Source of the DNA: Clostridiisalibacter paucivorans DSM 22131
GTDB taxonomy: Bacteria; Bacillota; Clostridia; Tissierellales; Clostridiisalibacteraceae
Assembly: GCF_000620125.1 (NCBI RefSeq)
Contig: NZ_JHVL01000023.1
Span: 1-55,385, forward strand
Reading direction: 5' to 3'
DNA: 55,385 bases
Part shown: positions 1-8,654 of the stretch, one piece after another
Position numbering within the stretch: position 1 is the first letter of the stretch
Layout: each line of letters opens with the position of its first letter
The notes under the pieces: model-generated
Told to the model about the DNA's origin: nothing
The model's database searches: none
What the model saw: the letters and a program-made list of their open reading frames with translations, nothing else
Program-made: the position numbers and the translations under genes

Positions 1-581
1 ATTCTAGTATCTTTTCTCCCCATTCTCCGTCTGGCTCTTCTAATGCCTTTAATGCTGATCCTACTACTATTGGTGTTTCGTCTCCATCAAATTCATATTC
101 TGATAATAATTCTCTTACTTCCATTTCTACTAATTCTATTAGTTCTTCGTCATCTACCATATCTGCTTTGTTTAAGAATACTATTATTTGTGGTACCCCT
201 ACCTGTCTTGATAACAATATATGCTCTCTTGTTTGTGGCATTGGTCCGTCTGCTGCTGATACTACTAGTATCGCTCCATCCATTTGTGCTGCTCCTGTTA
301 TCATGTTCTTTACATAGTCAGCATGGCCTGGGCAGTCCACATGGGCATAGTGTCTATTGTCTGTCTCATACTCAACATGTGCTGTTGATATTGTTATTCC
401 TCTTTCTCTTTCTTCTGGTGCCTTATCTATATTATCAAACGCTACTGCTGATCCTGTTCCTTTTCTCTTGTTTAATACATATGTTATTGCTGCTGTCAAT
501 GTTGTCTTTCCATGGTCTACGTGTCCTATTGTTCCAATGTTAATATGTGGCTTTGTTCTTTCAAACTTAGCTTTTCCCATT
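1..581 (-). CDS. tuf: Elongation factor Tu, N-terminal part (cut by window edge)
   Basis: EF-Tu is the GTPase that delivers aminoacyl-tRNA to the ribosome. Only the first 193 residues lie in the window. The translation from the ATG at 581 begins [19 protein letters not shown] and contains the P-loop GHVDHGKT, the switch II motif DCPGHADY and the guanine-specificity motif NKAD, so the GTP-binding domain is present up to the edge. An AGGAGG site lies 8-9 bases before the ATG. The gene follows sigH and a tRNA-Thr on the same strand, a usual bacterial setting for tuf. Identity is essentially certain. Confidence 0.97.
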
Positions 582-828
582 ATTCTTTTCCTCCTTCATT
601 TTCCCAAACTTTTTCTTTTTTAAAGAAACCTCTCGGCTCCCATAATCATTCAAGATATATTTTAAATAAACATATCCCTTTCCATACAAAGCATAACCTT
701 TAGTCGCATTAATAATCCAAAGATTCGATACTCATATATGTCAATTTCATTTATGTCCTATAGTATTATCTAAGTAATATAGATAAGAAAACTTATCCAG
801 GTGTTTCTTTTTATATCTATATGTAAAG
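582..828. other. Leader/intergenic region between tRNA-Thr and tuf
   Basis: This 247-base stretch has no credible coding region. It contains a short perfect hairpin at 782-797 (GATAAG, four-base loop, CTTATC) just after the tRNA on the minus strand, but no U-run follows, so it is more likely a processing or stability element than a terminator. A TTGACA at about 738-743 on the minus strand has no convincing -10 box at normal spacing. The tuf promoter could not be assigned. Confidence 0.4.
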
Positions 829-904
829 TGGAGCCCATGACCAGACTTGAACTGGTGACCTCTTGCTTACCATGCAAGTGCTCTACCTGCTGAGCTACAT
901 GGGC
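829..904 (-). tRNA. tRNA-Thr (anticodon GGT)
   Basis: The minus strand folds as a complete 76-base cloverleaf. The acceptor arm GCCCATG pairs with CATGGGC, the D-arm is TAGCTCAGCAGGTAGAGCA, the anticodon stem CTTGC/GCAAG encloses loop ATGGTAA with anticodon GGT, and the T-arm contains GGTTCAAGTC-type sequence (here AGTTCAAGTCT). The discriminator base is T and CCA is encoded. The GGT anticodon reads ACC/ACU threonine codons. It lies between sigH and tuf. Confidence 0.96.
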
Positions 905-960
905 ATCACTTTTTCACTGATATTTATTTTACTATTTTAAAAAAGTATTGTCAATAGATT

Positions 961-1617
961 CTACTTATCCTTTACTTCTAAATATCTTTCTAATTTTCTT
1001 TTTACCCTTTGAAGGGCATTATCTATGGATTTTACATGCCTGTCTAAATCCACAGCAATCTCTTGATATGATTTGCCCTGTAGATAAGACATCAATACTT
1101 CCCATTCTAAATCACTTAATATCTCACCTATTTTGCTCTCTATATTTTTCAATTCTTCCTGACTTATTAACAGTTCCTCTGGGTCAGTAATTTTAACCCC
1201 AGATAATACATCCATAAGAGTTCTATCAGATTCTTCATCATATATGGGCTTGTTCAAAGATACATAAGAATTCAACGGAATATGTTTCTGCCTAGTAGCT
1301 GTCTTTATAGCAGTTATGATTTGACGAGTTATACATAATTCTGCAAAGGCTCTAAAGGATGCCAATTTATCATCTTTGTAATCTCTTATAGCTTTATAAA
1401 GACCAATCATACCTTCTTGTATTATATCTTCTTTATCTGCCCCTATAAGAAAATAGGATCTAGCTTTAGCCCTGACAAAATTTTTGTACTTTCTTATTAA
1501 ATACTCAAGAGCCTCATTATCTCCACCCCTAGCATCTCCAACTATTTCTTCATCTGTCATAAGATGGTAATCGTTTATATAAATCTCAGAAAGCTTTTTA
1601 TGTATAGTTAACCCCAC
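961..1617 (-). CDS. sigH: RNA polymerase sigma factor SigH (stationary-phase/sporulation sigma-30)
   Basis: The protein is a sigma-70-family factor of about 218 residues. Region 2 is very clear (EYLIRKYKNFVRAKARSYF, then EDIIQEGMIGLYKAIRDY) and region 4 ends in a helix-turn-helix (YLQGKSYQEIAVDLDRHVKSI). The segment RQIITAIKTATRQKHIPLNS is typical of SigH, which directs early sporulation and post-exponential genes. Three starts are possible: ATG 1632, ATG 1623 and GTG 1617. The only good ribosome site, GGAGG, is eight bases from the GTG but overlaps or abuts the ATGs, so GTG 1617 is preferred. It is followed by tRNA-Thr and tuf and preceded by yacP, as in B. subtilis. Confidence 0.95.
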   Translation of the reverse strand: MGLTIHKKLSEIYINDYHLMTDEEIVGDARGGDNEALEYLIRKYKNFVRAKARSYFLIGADKEDIIQEGMIGLYKAIRDYKDDKLASFRAFAELCITRQIITAIKTATRQKHIPLNSYVSLNKPIYDEESDRTLMDVLSGVKITDPEELLISQEELKNIESKIGEILSDLEWEVLMSYLQGKSYQEIAVDLDRHVKSIDNALQRVKRKLERYLEVKDK

Positions 1618-1728
1618 AAGCATCGCCTCCATTGAATCTTCAAAGTCTAGAGCTCTACATTAAAGCTACCAGATAAGTATATTATATATTAATAGAAACG
1701 GCATAGTCAAGAAAATCACACATTTCTT

Positions 1729-2256
1729 CTAGTTTTTTCTAATTTTTTCTAGTTTTTTTATTATATCTTTATCTAGTCTGTTCATTAATTTATTTTTTAT
1801 TTCTTCTTCCTTCTTTTTCGTCTTAGATTTTCGTTCTATATAAGCCTTTATATTTTCAATTTCAATTTTAAGCTCTCTAGCGGAAACCCTAGTCCCACCT
1901 CTCCCTAATACTATTTGTTGTTCTGCCCAATCTGATGTTGCCACTCTCACTTTTTTATGCCTTCCAATAGAATCTAAAACCTTCTCTATATATCCATCTG
2001 CTGTTTCATTTTCTTTTGTATAAACTACTTCAATCTCATATATCTTTTCTTTCTTCTCTATACTTCCCTTCACAAGATGCGCATCAAATACTATTATTAC
2101 TCGAATATTAGTATATGCTTGATACTCCGCCATTATTTCTATCAGCCTGTTTCTCGCCACTTCAAGGCTTATAGTACTAATATCCTTTAATTCCTTCCAA
2201 GCATTTATTATATTGTAACCATCTACAAATAAATACTCTTTTTTACTTTTAGCCAT
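1729..2256 (-). CDS. yacP: NYN-domain RNase of the YacP/Rae1 family
   Basis: This 175-residue protein has an N-terminal NYN (PIN-like) nuclease fold: FVDGYNIINAW near residues 10-20, IIVFDA near 55 and VRVATSDWAEQQIVLGRGG near 103-121 carry the conserved acidic and Asp-Trp positions. B. subtilis Rae1 (YacP) is a ribosome-associated endoribonuclease that cleaves mRNA in the A site, and the same activity is likely here by homology. The C-terminal ~40 residues are very Lys/Glu-rich. The start is an ATG two bases after the rlmB stop, with GAGG inside the end of rlmB, so translation is probably coupled. Confidence 0.9.
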   Translation of the reverse strand: MAKSKKEYLFVDGYNIINAWKELKDISTISLEVARNRLIEIMAEYQAYTNIRVIIVFDAHLVKGSIEKKEKIYEIEVVYTKENETADGYIEKVLDSIGRHKKVRVATSDWAEQQIVLGRGGTRVSARELKIEIENIKAYIERKSKTKKKEEEIKNKLMNRLDKDIIKKLEKIRKN

Positions 2257-2258
2257 AT

Positions 2259-3002
2259 CTACCTCAGACTCCGCTGCCTTAATACTTCATACATAATAAT
2301 AGATGCTGAAACTGATGCATTCAAAGATGTAACTTTACCCTTCATAGGTATCTTAATCAAAAAATCACATTTCTCCTTGACCAATCTACCTATCCCTTTT
2401 CCCTCATTACCTACAACAATACCTACTGGTCCTTTTATATCTACATCAAAATAATCTTCTTTTCCATCCATATCTGCTCCATAGATCCATAGTCCTTTAT
2501 CTTTTAGTTGATCCATTGTATATGCTATATTAGATACTTTTACTACTGGCATATATTCAACTGCTCCTGCAGAGGTCTTTGATACTACAGCAGTAACGGA
2601 AGCAGACCTTCTTTTAGGAATTATTATTCCATGGGCACCTGCACACTCCGCTGTTCTTATTATGGAACCCAAATTATGTGGATCTTCTATTTCATCTAAA
2701 ATTATCACAAATGGATGTTCATCTCTTTCTTCTGCCAATGCAAATATATCCTCTATATCTTTATACTCATAAGAAGTTACTAGTGCCATTACCCCTTGAT
2801 GGTTTCCAGTTTCCGATAAACTATCTAGCTTATTTCTATGGACATACTGAATCATTATATTATTATCTTTAGCCATGCCCTTTATTTTCTTTATAGAACC
2901 TTGATTAGCACCTTCTGCTATCAATATCTTTTCTATTTCTCTTTGTCCCTTTATTCCTTCTAATACAGGATTTCTACCTTCAATGTACTGTTGATTACTC
3001 AT
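2259..3002 (-). CDS. rlmB: 23S rRNA (guanosine-2'-O-)-methyltransferase RlmB (SpoU/TrmH family)
   Basis: The protein of about 247 residues has an N-terminal substrate-binding domain (YIEGRNPVLEGI) and a SPOUT methyltransferase domain with its three motifs: LDEIEDPHNLGSIIRTAECAGAHG, GIVVGNEGKGIGR and IPMKGKVTSLNASVSASIIMYE. These bind S-adenosylmethionine in the knotted fold and methylate a 23S rRNA guanosine ribose. An ATG 15 bases further upstream overlaps the GAGGAG ribosome site, so the ATG at 3002 is the preferred start. It sits between thyX and yacP; the rlmB-yacP pair is the B. subtilis order. Confidence 0.94.
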   Translation of the reverse strand: MSNQQYIEGRNPVLEGIKGQREIEKILIAEGANQGSIKKIKGMAKDNNIMIQYVHRNKLDSLSETGNHQGVMALVTSYEYKDIEDIFALAEERDEHPFVIILDEIEDPHNLGSIIRTAECAGAHGIIIPKRRSASVTAVVSKTSAGAVEYMPVVKVSNIAYTMDQLKDKGLWIYGADMDGKEDYFDVDIKGPVGIVVGNEGKGIGRLVKEKCDFLIKIPMKGKVTSLNASVSASIIMYEVLRQRSLR

Positions 3003-3020
3003 TTTTTCACTCCTCATCCC

Positions 3021-3794
3021 CTACAAGCCTTTAAATTTTTCTCTAACCTCATCTATTTTTCCACAAGTCATATTCCCTTCAGGACATTCTCCCCATACAC
3101 ATTTAGGACCACAATATTTAAAAAGTGATGGAGCTACTTTTTTCGCTTCTTTTAACATACCTATTGCTAATTCCCTTATTTCCCATTGAGCCCTATTGCA
3201 ACATCTAAGGGCAAAAAAATTGAATAAAGCCCTAGCATTCATTGTTACTACAATTTTAGTTTCACAGGCATTGGGAAATACATATCTAGCATCTTCTATT
3301 GCCTTTTTCTCTGCCATCCTTTTTGCTTCCCTATCACTTTTTCCCTCTTTAATAAAATTATCGACATGTTCTTTATATAGTATCTCTGTTAATTGGTTAT
3401 AATACTCTTGATCTTTTTCCATAGCCTCAATAAATTTATTTCTGGCCTCAGGCAGATTTGCTATGGCATGAGGTACTATATATTCAAATTGGTCTAGTTT
3501 TACATATCTCTGAGACTGTTGAGAATAAGAAACACCTATTCTATGTCTAACTAGTTGATGAGTAAGAACTCTACTTACTCCCTCTATTCCAAAGGTAAAA
3601 GACACATGTTCCACTGGGGATTCATGACCTAATCCCATCAGCATATTTATAAATCTCTCAACGCCTTTGTCGTCTAACTTTTCCTCTATAGCATCTATAC
3701 CTACTGCTGAATAACAAAGTTTTGCAGCTGCAGCCACTAATTTTTCAGGCTCTGGTGTATATCTTAATAACTTTACTTTTAATTTCAATTCCAC
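3021..3794 (-). CDS. thyX: Flavin-dependent thymidylate synthase ThyX
   Basis: ThyX makes dTMP from dUMP with FAD and methylene-tetrahydrofolate. The signature region lies at residues 83-97, [15 protein letters not shown]. The classical motif is RHR-x7-S; here eight residues separate RHR from the corresponding Ser, an apparent one-residue insertion. The rest is typical, with [10 protein letters not shown], a C-terminal [18 protein letters not shown] and a Cys-rich tail ([19 protein letters not shown]). The start is GTG at 3794 with AGGAG nine bases upstream. It is not part of the ancestral rlmB-mrnC neighbourhood, so it is an insertion or rearrangement. A promoter with extended -10 lies directly upstream. 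Confidence 0.94.
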   Translation of the reverse strand: MELKLKVKLLRYTPEPEKLVAAAAKLCYSAVGIDAIEEKLDDKGVERFINMLMGLGHESPVEHVSFTFGIEGVSRVLTHQLVRHRIGVSYSQQSQRYVKLDQFEYIVPHAIANLPEARNKFIEAMEKDQEYYNQLTEILYKEHVDNFIKEGKSDREAKRMAEKKAIEDARYVFPNACETKIVVTMNARALFNFFALRCCNRAQWEIRELAIGMLKEAKKVAPSLFKYCGPKCVWGECPEGNMTCGKIDEVREKFKGL

Positions 3795-3831
3795 TAGTCC
3801 ACTCTCCTATCTCTAACTTTCTTTATTAGTT

Positions 3832-3840
3832 ATTATAGCA
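3832..3840 (-). promoter_or_regulatory. Extended -10 promoter element for thyX
   Basis: The minus strand reads TGCTATAAT, an extended -10 (TGN-TATAAT), about 38 bases before the thyX start and just past the ortB terminator. The -35 region is T-rich and not consensus, which is common for extended -10 promoters. It allows thyX to be transcribed independently of the ort operon. Confidence 0.6.
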
Positions 3841-3854
3841 TACAAAAAAACAAG

Positions 3855-3876
3855 AAAAAAGGCATAGGCCTTTTTT
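3855..3876 (-). terminator. Intrinsic terminator after ortB
   Basis: The arms AAAAAAGGC and GGCCTTTTTT form a GC-capped hairpin followed on the minus strand by a T-rich run. It starts four bases after the ortB stop. Because the stem is flanked by A's on one side and T's on the other, it could work in both directions. Confidence 0.8.
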
Positions 3877-3880
3877 CAGA

Positions 3881-5299
3881 TTATTGATAAACTACATTCA
3901 ATTTTTTTAATGCTTTTTCGACAAATTCCTCTGTAGCATTTGTATCTTCAACTAAAAAGCTAAAATCTTCGTCTCCTATGGAATTTAATCCACTTTTTTC
4001 AATTGCATTTCTAATCAAGTTAAATTTCAATTCTTCTACATCTATATCAGTTACTGATAATTGTTCAAAGGTCTCAGGTATCATTATACTTTCACCTGGT
4101 TTACTGTCCACTGGCTTTCCCCTTTTTACAACTATGCCATTTTCTCTAGCAAAGGTTAACTGAGGATTTGGATGCTTGCCTGCTCCTGTATATTCAGTTT
4201 CTTGAACTACTACTATCTGATCTTCATCCATTTCTCTAGCTATAGCTATAGCAGCCGATAGCGAAGTATTGCCTGCAGGTCCCCTCTCTAAACCTTCCAA
4301 TTGGGCCAAAGCTTCAGTTACATAAAATACCTCCCCTTGTGTCACTTTAGCATATCTATCAATATACCTCAATACCCTAGCAGCATTTCTAGGAACATCT
4401 GTCCTATCTGGCCAAGTGGCAAAGGGAATTGCAAAGCCAGTATGACCTGTCGTAAAGGACTTCTTATTGAAATCTATATCTGATGCCATATGTAATCCTG
4501 ACAGATCTACCGATGCCCCTATTATCTTCGTATCTTTAGCCCCTGCTTTTATTAATCCCCTAGCTGTTCCAACTAAGTTTCCTCCTCCAGCATTTGTTGC
4601 TATTACTGCATCTGGATATCTTCCTTCTATTTCTTTCATTTGATTAGCTATTTCATATCCCAATGTCTCTATTCCTGCTATGGCAAAGGGAGTATATAAG
4701 GATGCATTGAAATATCCTGTTTCTTCCAATAAACAAAGCAATGTATAAAATAATTCTGGACCTACAGATAACCTAATAACCTCAGCACCATAAGCCTCAC
4801 ATTTCCTAGTTTTTTCAAGTATCTCTGGTTGTCCAACCTTTCTAGAATCATAAACTTCTTGGACGATTATACACTTAAGTCCCCTCTGCAATGCTTGAGC
4901 AGCAACTGCTGCGCCATAGTTCCCACTGGTTGCTGCAATAACGCCTTTATATCCATGCTTTTTAGCATGATACACAGATACTGCTGCCCTTCTAGCTTTA
5001 AATGACCCCGATGCATTCATAGCCTCATCTTTGAGGAATATTCTTGCCCCCTTACCTTTAGATGCATATTTCTTTACCAATGCATTAATATTTTTTAATT
5101 CGTATAAAGGTGTATTTCCTACTTTACCTTCTCGTTGAATCTTTTCAACCTCTTCTATGGAATATCCCACTTTTTTCATCATTTTCTCATAATCAAATCC
5201 TAATTTCCCATAACTGAATACATCATAATCCACACCAATTGCCTTCTTCATTATTTCATTTTTTCTTCCCATTACAGCATTATAAGACATATCTTTCAC
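3881..5299 (-). CDS. ortB: 2-amino-4-ketopentanoate thiolase, PLP-binding beta subunit OrtB
   Basis: OrtB with OrtA splits 2-amino-4-ketopentanoate with CoA into alanine and acetyl-CoA, the last step of oxidative ornithine fermentation. The protein (about 472 residues) is a fold-type II PLP enzyme related to threonine synthase: NASGSFKARRAA carries the probable Schiff-base Lys near residue 101, ATSGNYGAAVAAQAL binds phosphate, and TNAGGGNLVG follows. The start GTG at 5299 has AAGGAG nine bases upstream; an ATG at 5308 directly touches the ribosome site and is less likely. It ends the nhaC-ortA-ortB operon. No ornithine racemase, aminomutase or 2,4-diaminopentanoate dehydrogenase gene is in the window. 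Confidence 0.93.
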   Translation of the reverse strand: MKDMSYNAVMGRKNEIMKKAIGVDYDVFSYGKLGFDYEKMMKKVGYSIEEVEKIQREGKVGNTPLYELKNINALVKKYASKGKGARIFLKDEAMNASGSFKARRAAVSVYHAKKHGYKGVIAATSGNYGAAVAAQALQRGLKCIIVQEVYDSRKVGQPEILEKTRKCEAYGAEVIRLSVGPELFYTLLCLLEETGYFNASLYTPFAIAGIETLGYEIANQMKEIEGRYPDAVIATNAGGGNLVGTARGLIKAGAKDTKIIGASVDLSGLHMASDIDFNKKSFTTGHTGFAIPFATWPDRTDVPRNAARVLRYIDRYAKVTQGEVFYVTEALAQLEGLERGPAGNTSLSAAIAIAREMDEDQIVVVQETEYTGAGKHPNPQLTFARENGIVVKRGKPVDSKPGESIMIPETFEQLSVTDIDVEELKFNLIRNAIEKSGLNSIGDEDFSFLVEDTNATEEFVEKALKKLNVVYQ

Positions 5300-5350
5300 C
5301 AGTAACATCTCCTTTATATATTAAATGTTATTATCCCAGATACTAAGAGA

Positions 5351-5656
5351 TTAATTTAGTTCTTCAATTTCTTTTCTCAATTCTATTCCCACATCCATAA
5401 GTTCTTTAATAGATTCACCAAAATTATGAACATGCTTAGGATTGATCTCTGACAATTTTCCTTTTACTTTCCTACCTATAAGCGTCTCTATTTCAACTTC
5501 ATCGTTTAATTCAGCTCTATCATTTAATAGATACCCTTTAAACCATTGAATCAATGGGACCTTTTTCGTCTCTTCAGGCAAATTATCTGCTCTTTTATTT
5601 GCCTCTAATAAAATCTGCTCTATCTCAACCCAATCTCCTCTTTTAGCTTTGTTCAT
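5351..5656 (-). CDS. ortA: 2-amino-4-ketopentanoate thiolase, alpha subunit OrtA
   Basis: A small acidic protein of 101 residues (MNKAKRGDWVEIEQILLEAN...), matching the size and sequence style of OrtA, the small partner of OrtB. It has GDWVEIEQ near the start and the segment IETLIGRKVKGKLSEINPKHVHNFG in the middle, in which the NPKHVHNFG stretch is characteristic. The ATG directly follows the nhaC stop and AAGGAG lies within the end of nhaC, so translation is coupled. A 51-base gap separates it from ortB. Confidence 0.9.
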   Translation of the reverse strand: MNKAKRGDWVEIEQILLEANKRADNLPEETKKVPLIQWFKGYLLNDRAELNDEVEIETLIGRKVKGKLSEINPKHVHNFGESIKELMDVGIELRKEIEELN

Positions 5657-7084
5657 TTAAGCCATCTCCTTTTCTAATTTTTTTACAGGTTCTCCATTGG
5701 AGCCAACAAATCTCCTACCCCATCCACTAATAATTGCAAAAGTCATAACTCCTAGCATAACCCACGCATATGCAATCCATGGAGAAATCTCTGTTGTTTC
5801 AAATACTGGTATCAAACTTCCAAATTGTTCACTGGCTTTTTCTGCCAATGACTTAGTAAGTAACAAAGATGGGGTCCATGGCAGGGCATAGGCTATGGTA
5901 CATGATGTGGCATCCAATATATTTGCCCTTCTATATGGGTGTATTTTATATTTTTCTCCAAGAGGTCTAGCATAGAATGTGCCCAACGCCAAAATAGGTG
6001 GTGCATTCAATCCCATAACACAGGACATAGCAATAACCAATATACTCATAGAAATCTCAACACCCCTTGGAGTTTTTACAAACTTATTAGCAAAATCTAT
6101 TAATGTCTTATCGCCTCCTCCCTTTTCCATAATATTGACACATGCCAATATCAATAGTGCCAATATACATATATCAGCCATACCTGCAATACCATCAAGC
6201 AGTAATCCCTTTGCTACTCCATCTTCTACATACAATAAATTTTTTATATTGTTTAATCCAAATATCTGTCCCAATATGGCAGCAACAACAGTCCCTACAG
6301 TAGTAGCAGATATTATATGGCCACCTTTAATAGCTATAAATATTGTCAAAAAAGCTGGTATTAACATAATTAATCCCTTGGGATTCATATATTGTAACAG
6401 TGTTTCATAAGGCACTTGATGTGTAGTATTTCCTGACCCAAATACAGCAAAAATGATTATGGAAATTATTCCTGCCACTATAGAATACTGCAATCTCGAT
6501 TTAACAACACCACCAACATCTGTCCCTTGACTTGCTGCAGAACATATTGTGGTGTCTGATAATGGTGCCAAATTATCACCAAATATTCCCCCACTTACTA
6601 TTGCACCTGTCAACACTAAAGGATTGGCTCCCAGAAGCACTCCAGCGGGATATAATACGGCCATACCTGCCACTATGGTTCCAAATCCTGTTCCTGCAGC
6701 TGTAGCAAATAGTGCACTTGCTAAAAATGTTATTATTACAAAGAAAGCACCCTTTGCCCCAATATGATACGCAGCCCATATTATTCCTTCCACTAGACCT
6801 GATGCCCTTAATACAGATGCAAATACACCTGCAAAGATCCAACATGCCACTGGTATTATTGCTGTCTTATCCGCCATACCTTCAATTACAGTATCTGCAT
6901 ATTTTTGTTTATCCTTCGCAAAAAAGAATGTAAGCATAATACCACTTACAGCACCTACCCACATACCTCTAACATCTGGAGCCTTCAATACTGATATGTA
7001 TATTGCTACAAAAATAAACACACCAAATGGCATAAAAGACATCCAGCCACCACCTATTAAGTCAATTTTCTTCTTGTCATCCAT
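5657..7084 (-). CDS. NhaC-family Na+/H+ antiporter (possibly an amino-acid-linked exchanger)
   Basis: This is an integral membrane protein of about 475 residues with 11-13 hydrophobic segments. Features of the NhaC/IT superfamily are seen: GTGFGTIVAGMAVLYPAG, SGGIFGDNLAPLSDTTICSAASQGTDV (the acidic FGDNLSPLSDTT-like motif in the membrane) and ATSCTIAYALPWTPSLL near the C-terminus. It is first in the nhaC-ortA-ortB operon behind a sigma-54 promoter, so its substrate is probably tied to ornithine fermentation, as counter-ion or amino-acid exchange; that link is inferred. ATG 7084 is chosen because GGAGG lies seven bases upstream, whereas ATG 7090 is only one base from it. Confidence 0.85.
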   Translation of the reverse strand: MDDKKKIDLIGGGWMSFMPFGVFIFVAIYISVLKAPDVRGMWVGAVSGIMLTFFFAKDKQKYADTVIEGMADKTAIIPVACWIFAGVFASVLRASGLVEGIIWAAYHIGAKGAFFVIITFLASALFATAAGTGFGTIVAGMAVLYPAGVLLGANPLVLTGAIVSGGIFGDNLAPLSDTTICSAASQGTDVGGVVKSRLQYSIVAGIISIIIFAVFGSGNTTHQVPYETLLQYMNPKGLIMLIPAFLTIFIAIKGGHIISATTVGTVVAAILGQIFGLNNIKNLLYVEDGVAKGLLLDGIAGMADICILALLILACVNIMEKGGGDKTLIDFANKFVKTPRGVEISMSILVIAMSCVMGLNAPPILALGTFYARPLGEKYKIHPYRRANILDATSCTIAYALPWTPSLLLTKSLAEKASEQFGSLIPVFETTEISPWIAYAWVMLGVMTFAIISGWGRRFVGSNGEPVKKLEKEMA

Positions 7085-7144
7085 ATACATTCCTCCTCAT
7101 CATTGTATTTGTACTAATTAATATGCATTACAATAATATAAATA

Positions 7145-7161
7145 AGCAATAACTGTACCAA
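7145..7161 (-). promoter_or_regulatory. Sigma-54 (-24/-12) promoter of nhaC-ortAB
   Basis: The minus strand reads TTGGTACAGTTATTGCT. Against the sigma-54 consensus YTGGCACGRNNNTTGCW it matches every informative position except C5 to T and G8 to A. The invariant GG (7159-7158) and GC (7147-7146) have the required spacing. Transcription would begin near 7134, 45-50 bases before the nhaC start. An NtrC-type activator gene with GAFTGA lies just upstream, so the assignment is strongly supported by context. Confidence 0.85.
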
Positions 7162-7238
7162 AATAAGGCTTATTTACAGAACTTTGTGAAATATCCACTT
7201 ATTCCATCCATACCATTGATCCTTTACATAGATATCAA

Positions 7239-7294
7239 AATAAGAATGGGAAATAAATTTCACAAATTCATGAAATCTATTTCCCATTCTTATT
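7239..7294 (-). terminator. Long hairpin after the NtrC-type regulator gene
   Basis: Two 24-base arms, from AATAAGAATGGGAAAT inward to TTTCA/TGAAA, pair with a single G-U wobble around an 8-base loop. The hairpin begins at the regulator's stop codon and is followed on the minus strand by a short T-run (TTTGATATC). It is probably the terminator of the kinase-regulator transcript and lies about 78 bases upstream of the sigma-54 promoter, so it may also shape activator binding. Confidence 0.7.
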
Positions 7295-8648
7295 AATTCA
7301 AATTATATTCTACTAATTTATTATATAGTTGCCTTCTACTAATATCTAAGTATTTAGCTGTATTTGTCAAATTACCCTTGCATCGATTTAAGACTACCTT
7401 TATATATTCTAATTCAGCTTCTTTTCTTATATCCTTCAATGATTTGATATTATCTTGTTCACAATATTTTTTACCATAATTATAATCAGGAAGATCTTTG
7501 GCCTTTATAATACCTCTATCAGATAATACTACAAGTCTCTCTATAATATTTTTCAACTCTCTAATATTTCCAGGATAATCATAATTTAATAAAAAGTCTA
7601 TTACTCCATTTTCTATTTTATTTATCTTCTTTTTCATCTCTCTACTACATTTATCTATGAAAAACTTTATAAACATATGTAAATCTTCTGTTCTTTCCCT
7701 TAAAGGAGGTAATTCTAACAGTATAGTATTTATTCTATAAAATAAATCTGTTCTAAATTTTCCCCTTTCTATTTCTTGATGGATATTTCTATTGGTTGCA
7801 CAGATAAGTTTTATATCAATTTTAATATTCTTATTGTTTCCTACTCGTTCTATACTTTTGGTCTCAATAGCCCTTAATAATTTAGTCTGTGTACCTATGG
7901 GTATTTCTCCTATTTCATCTAAAAACAGCGTACCCCCATTGGCTTCCTCAAATCTACCTATTCTTTTTTCTAAAGCCCCAGTAAATGCACCTTTTTCATG
8001 TCCAAACAGTTCTGATTCCAATAAATTTTCTGATAATGCTTGACAATTCACAGGTACAAAACGTTCCTTTTTTCTATCACTACACATATGAATGTATTTT
8101 GCCAATACCTCCTTACCAACTCCAGACTCTCCTATTATGAGTACATTTACATTGCTCCTCGCCACCTTTTCACATATCTCCAATATCCTATTTACTCTTT
8201 TACTATTGCTTTCCAGTAATGCATTTGAACAGATTTCCTTTTTCTTATAAAATTCATTATCACTTTTAAGTTTTGTAAGCTTTTTTACCTTTTCAATTTC
8301 TAATAGCAGTTCCTCAGGAGAATGACCCTTTACAAAATAGCTATAGGCACCCTTTTTCATAGCATCTACTGCATTCTCTATAGTCCCATATCCAGTAACT
8401 AGTATAACCTCAATGTCTAAATTCTGCTTTTTAACTTCTTCAAGTAACTCCATACCATTCATATTATCCATAATCAGATCTGTCAATACCAGATTAAAGC
8501 TCTCTTTATGTAATATCTTTAATGCCTCTTTGCCAGAGCTTGCAACTTCTACATTATATCCCTTTTCTTCTAATATTATTTTTAAAACCTCTTGGTACTC
8601 TACCTCATCATCTACAATAAGTATTTTGAAATTATAATTATTTGTCAC
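7293..8648 (-). CDS. Sigma-54-dependent NtrC-family response regulator
   Basis: The 451-residue protein has three domains. A receiver (residues 8-120) carries acidic residues D13-D14 and phospho-acceptor D57. An AAA+ domain (about 145-375) has Walker A GESGVGKE, Walker [13 protein letters not shown] and the sigma-54-contacting loop GAFTGA. A C-terminal Fis-type helix-turn-helix ([21 protein letters not shown]) completes it. It should activate sigma-54 promoters when phosphorylated by the kinase encoded just upstream. The GTG start at 8648 has AAGGAG nine bases upstream, lying in the last codons of the kinase gene, so the pair is coupled. The obvious target is the sigma-54 promoter of nhaC-ortAB immediately downstream. 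Confidence 0.94.
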   Translation of the reverse strand: MTNNYNFKILIVDDEVEYQEVLKIILEEKGYNVEVASSGKEALKILHKESFNLVLTDLIMDNMNGMELLEEVKKQNLDIEVILVTGYGTIENAVDAMKKGAYSYFVKGHSPEELLLEIEKVKKLTKLKSDNEFYKKKEICSNALLESNSKRVNRILEICEKVARSNVNVLIIGESGVGKEVLAKYIHMCSDRKKERFVPVNCQALSENLLESELFGHEKGAFTGALEKRIGRFEEANGGTLFLDEIGEIPIGTQTKLLRAIETKSIERVGNNKNIKIDIKLICATNRNIHQEIERGKFRTDLFYRINTILLELPPLRERTEDLHMFIKFFIDKCSREMKKKINKIENGVIDFLLNYDYPGNIRELKNIIERLVVLSDRGIIKAKDLPDYNYGKKYCEQDNIKSLKDIRKEAELEYIKVVLNRCKGNLTNTAKYLDISRRQLYNKLVEYNLN

Positions 8649-8654
8649 AGGGAA

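Noticed and set aside
43-543. Long plus-strand frame opposite tuf
   Set aside because: It is the antisense shadow of EF-Tu codon structure, has no ribosome site and is very Leu-rich in a way expected of an antisense frame.
782-797. GATAAG/CTTATC hairpin as a terminator between tRNA-Thr and tuf
   Set aside because: No U-run follows it on the minus strand, and stopping there would cut off tuf from any upstream transcript.
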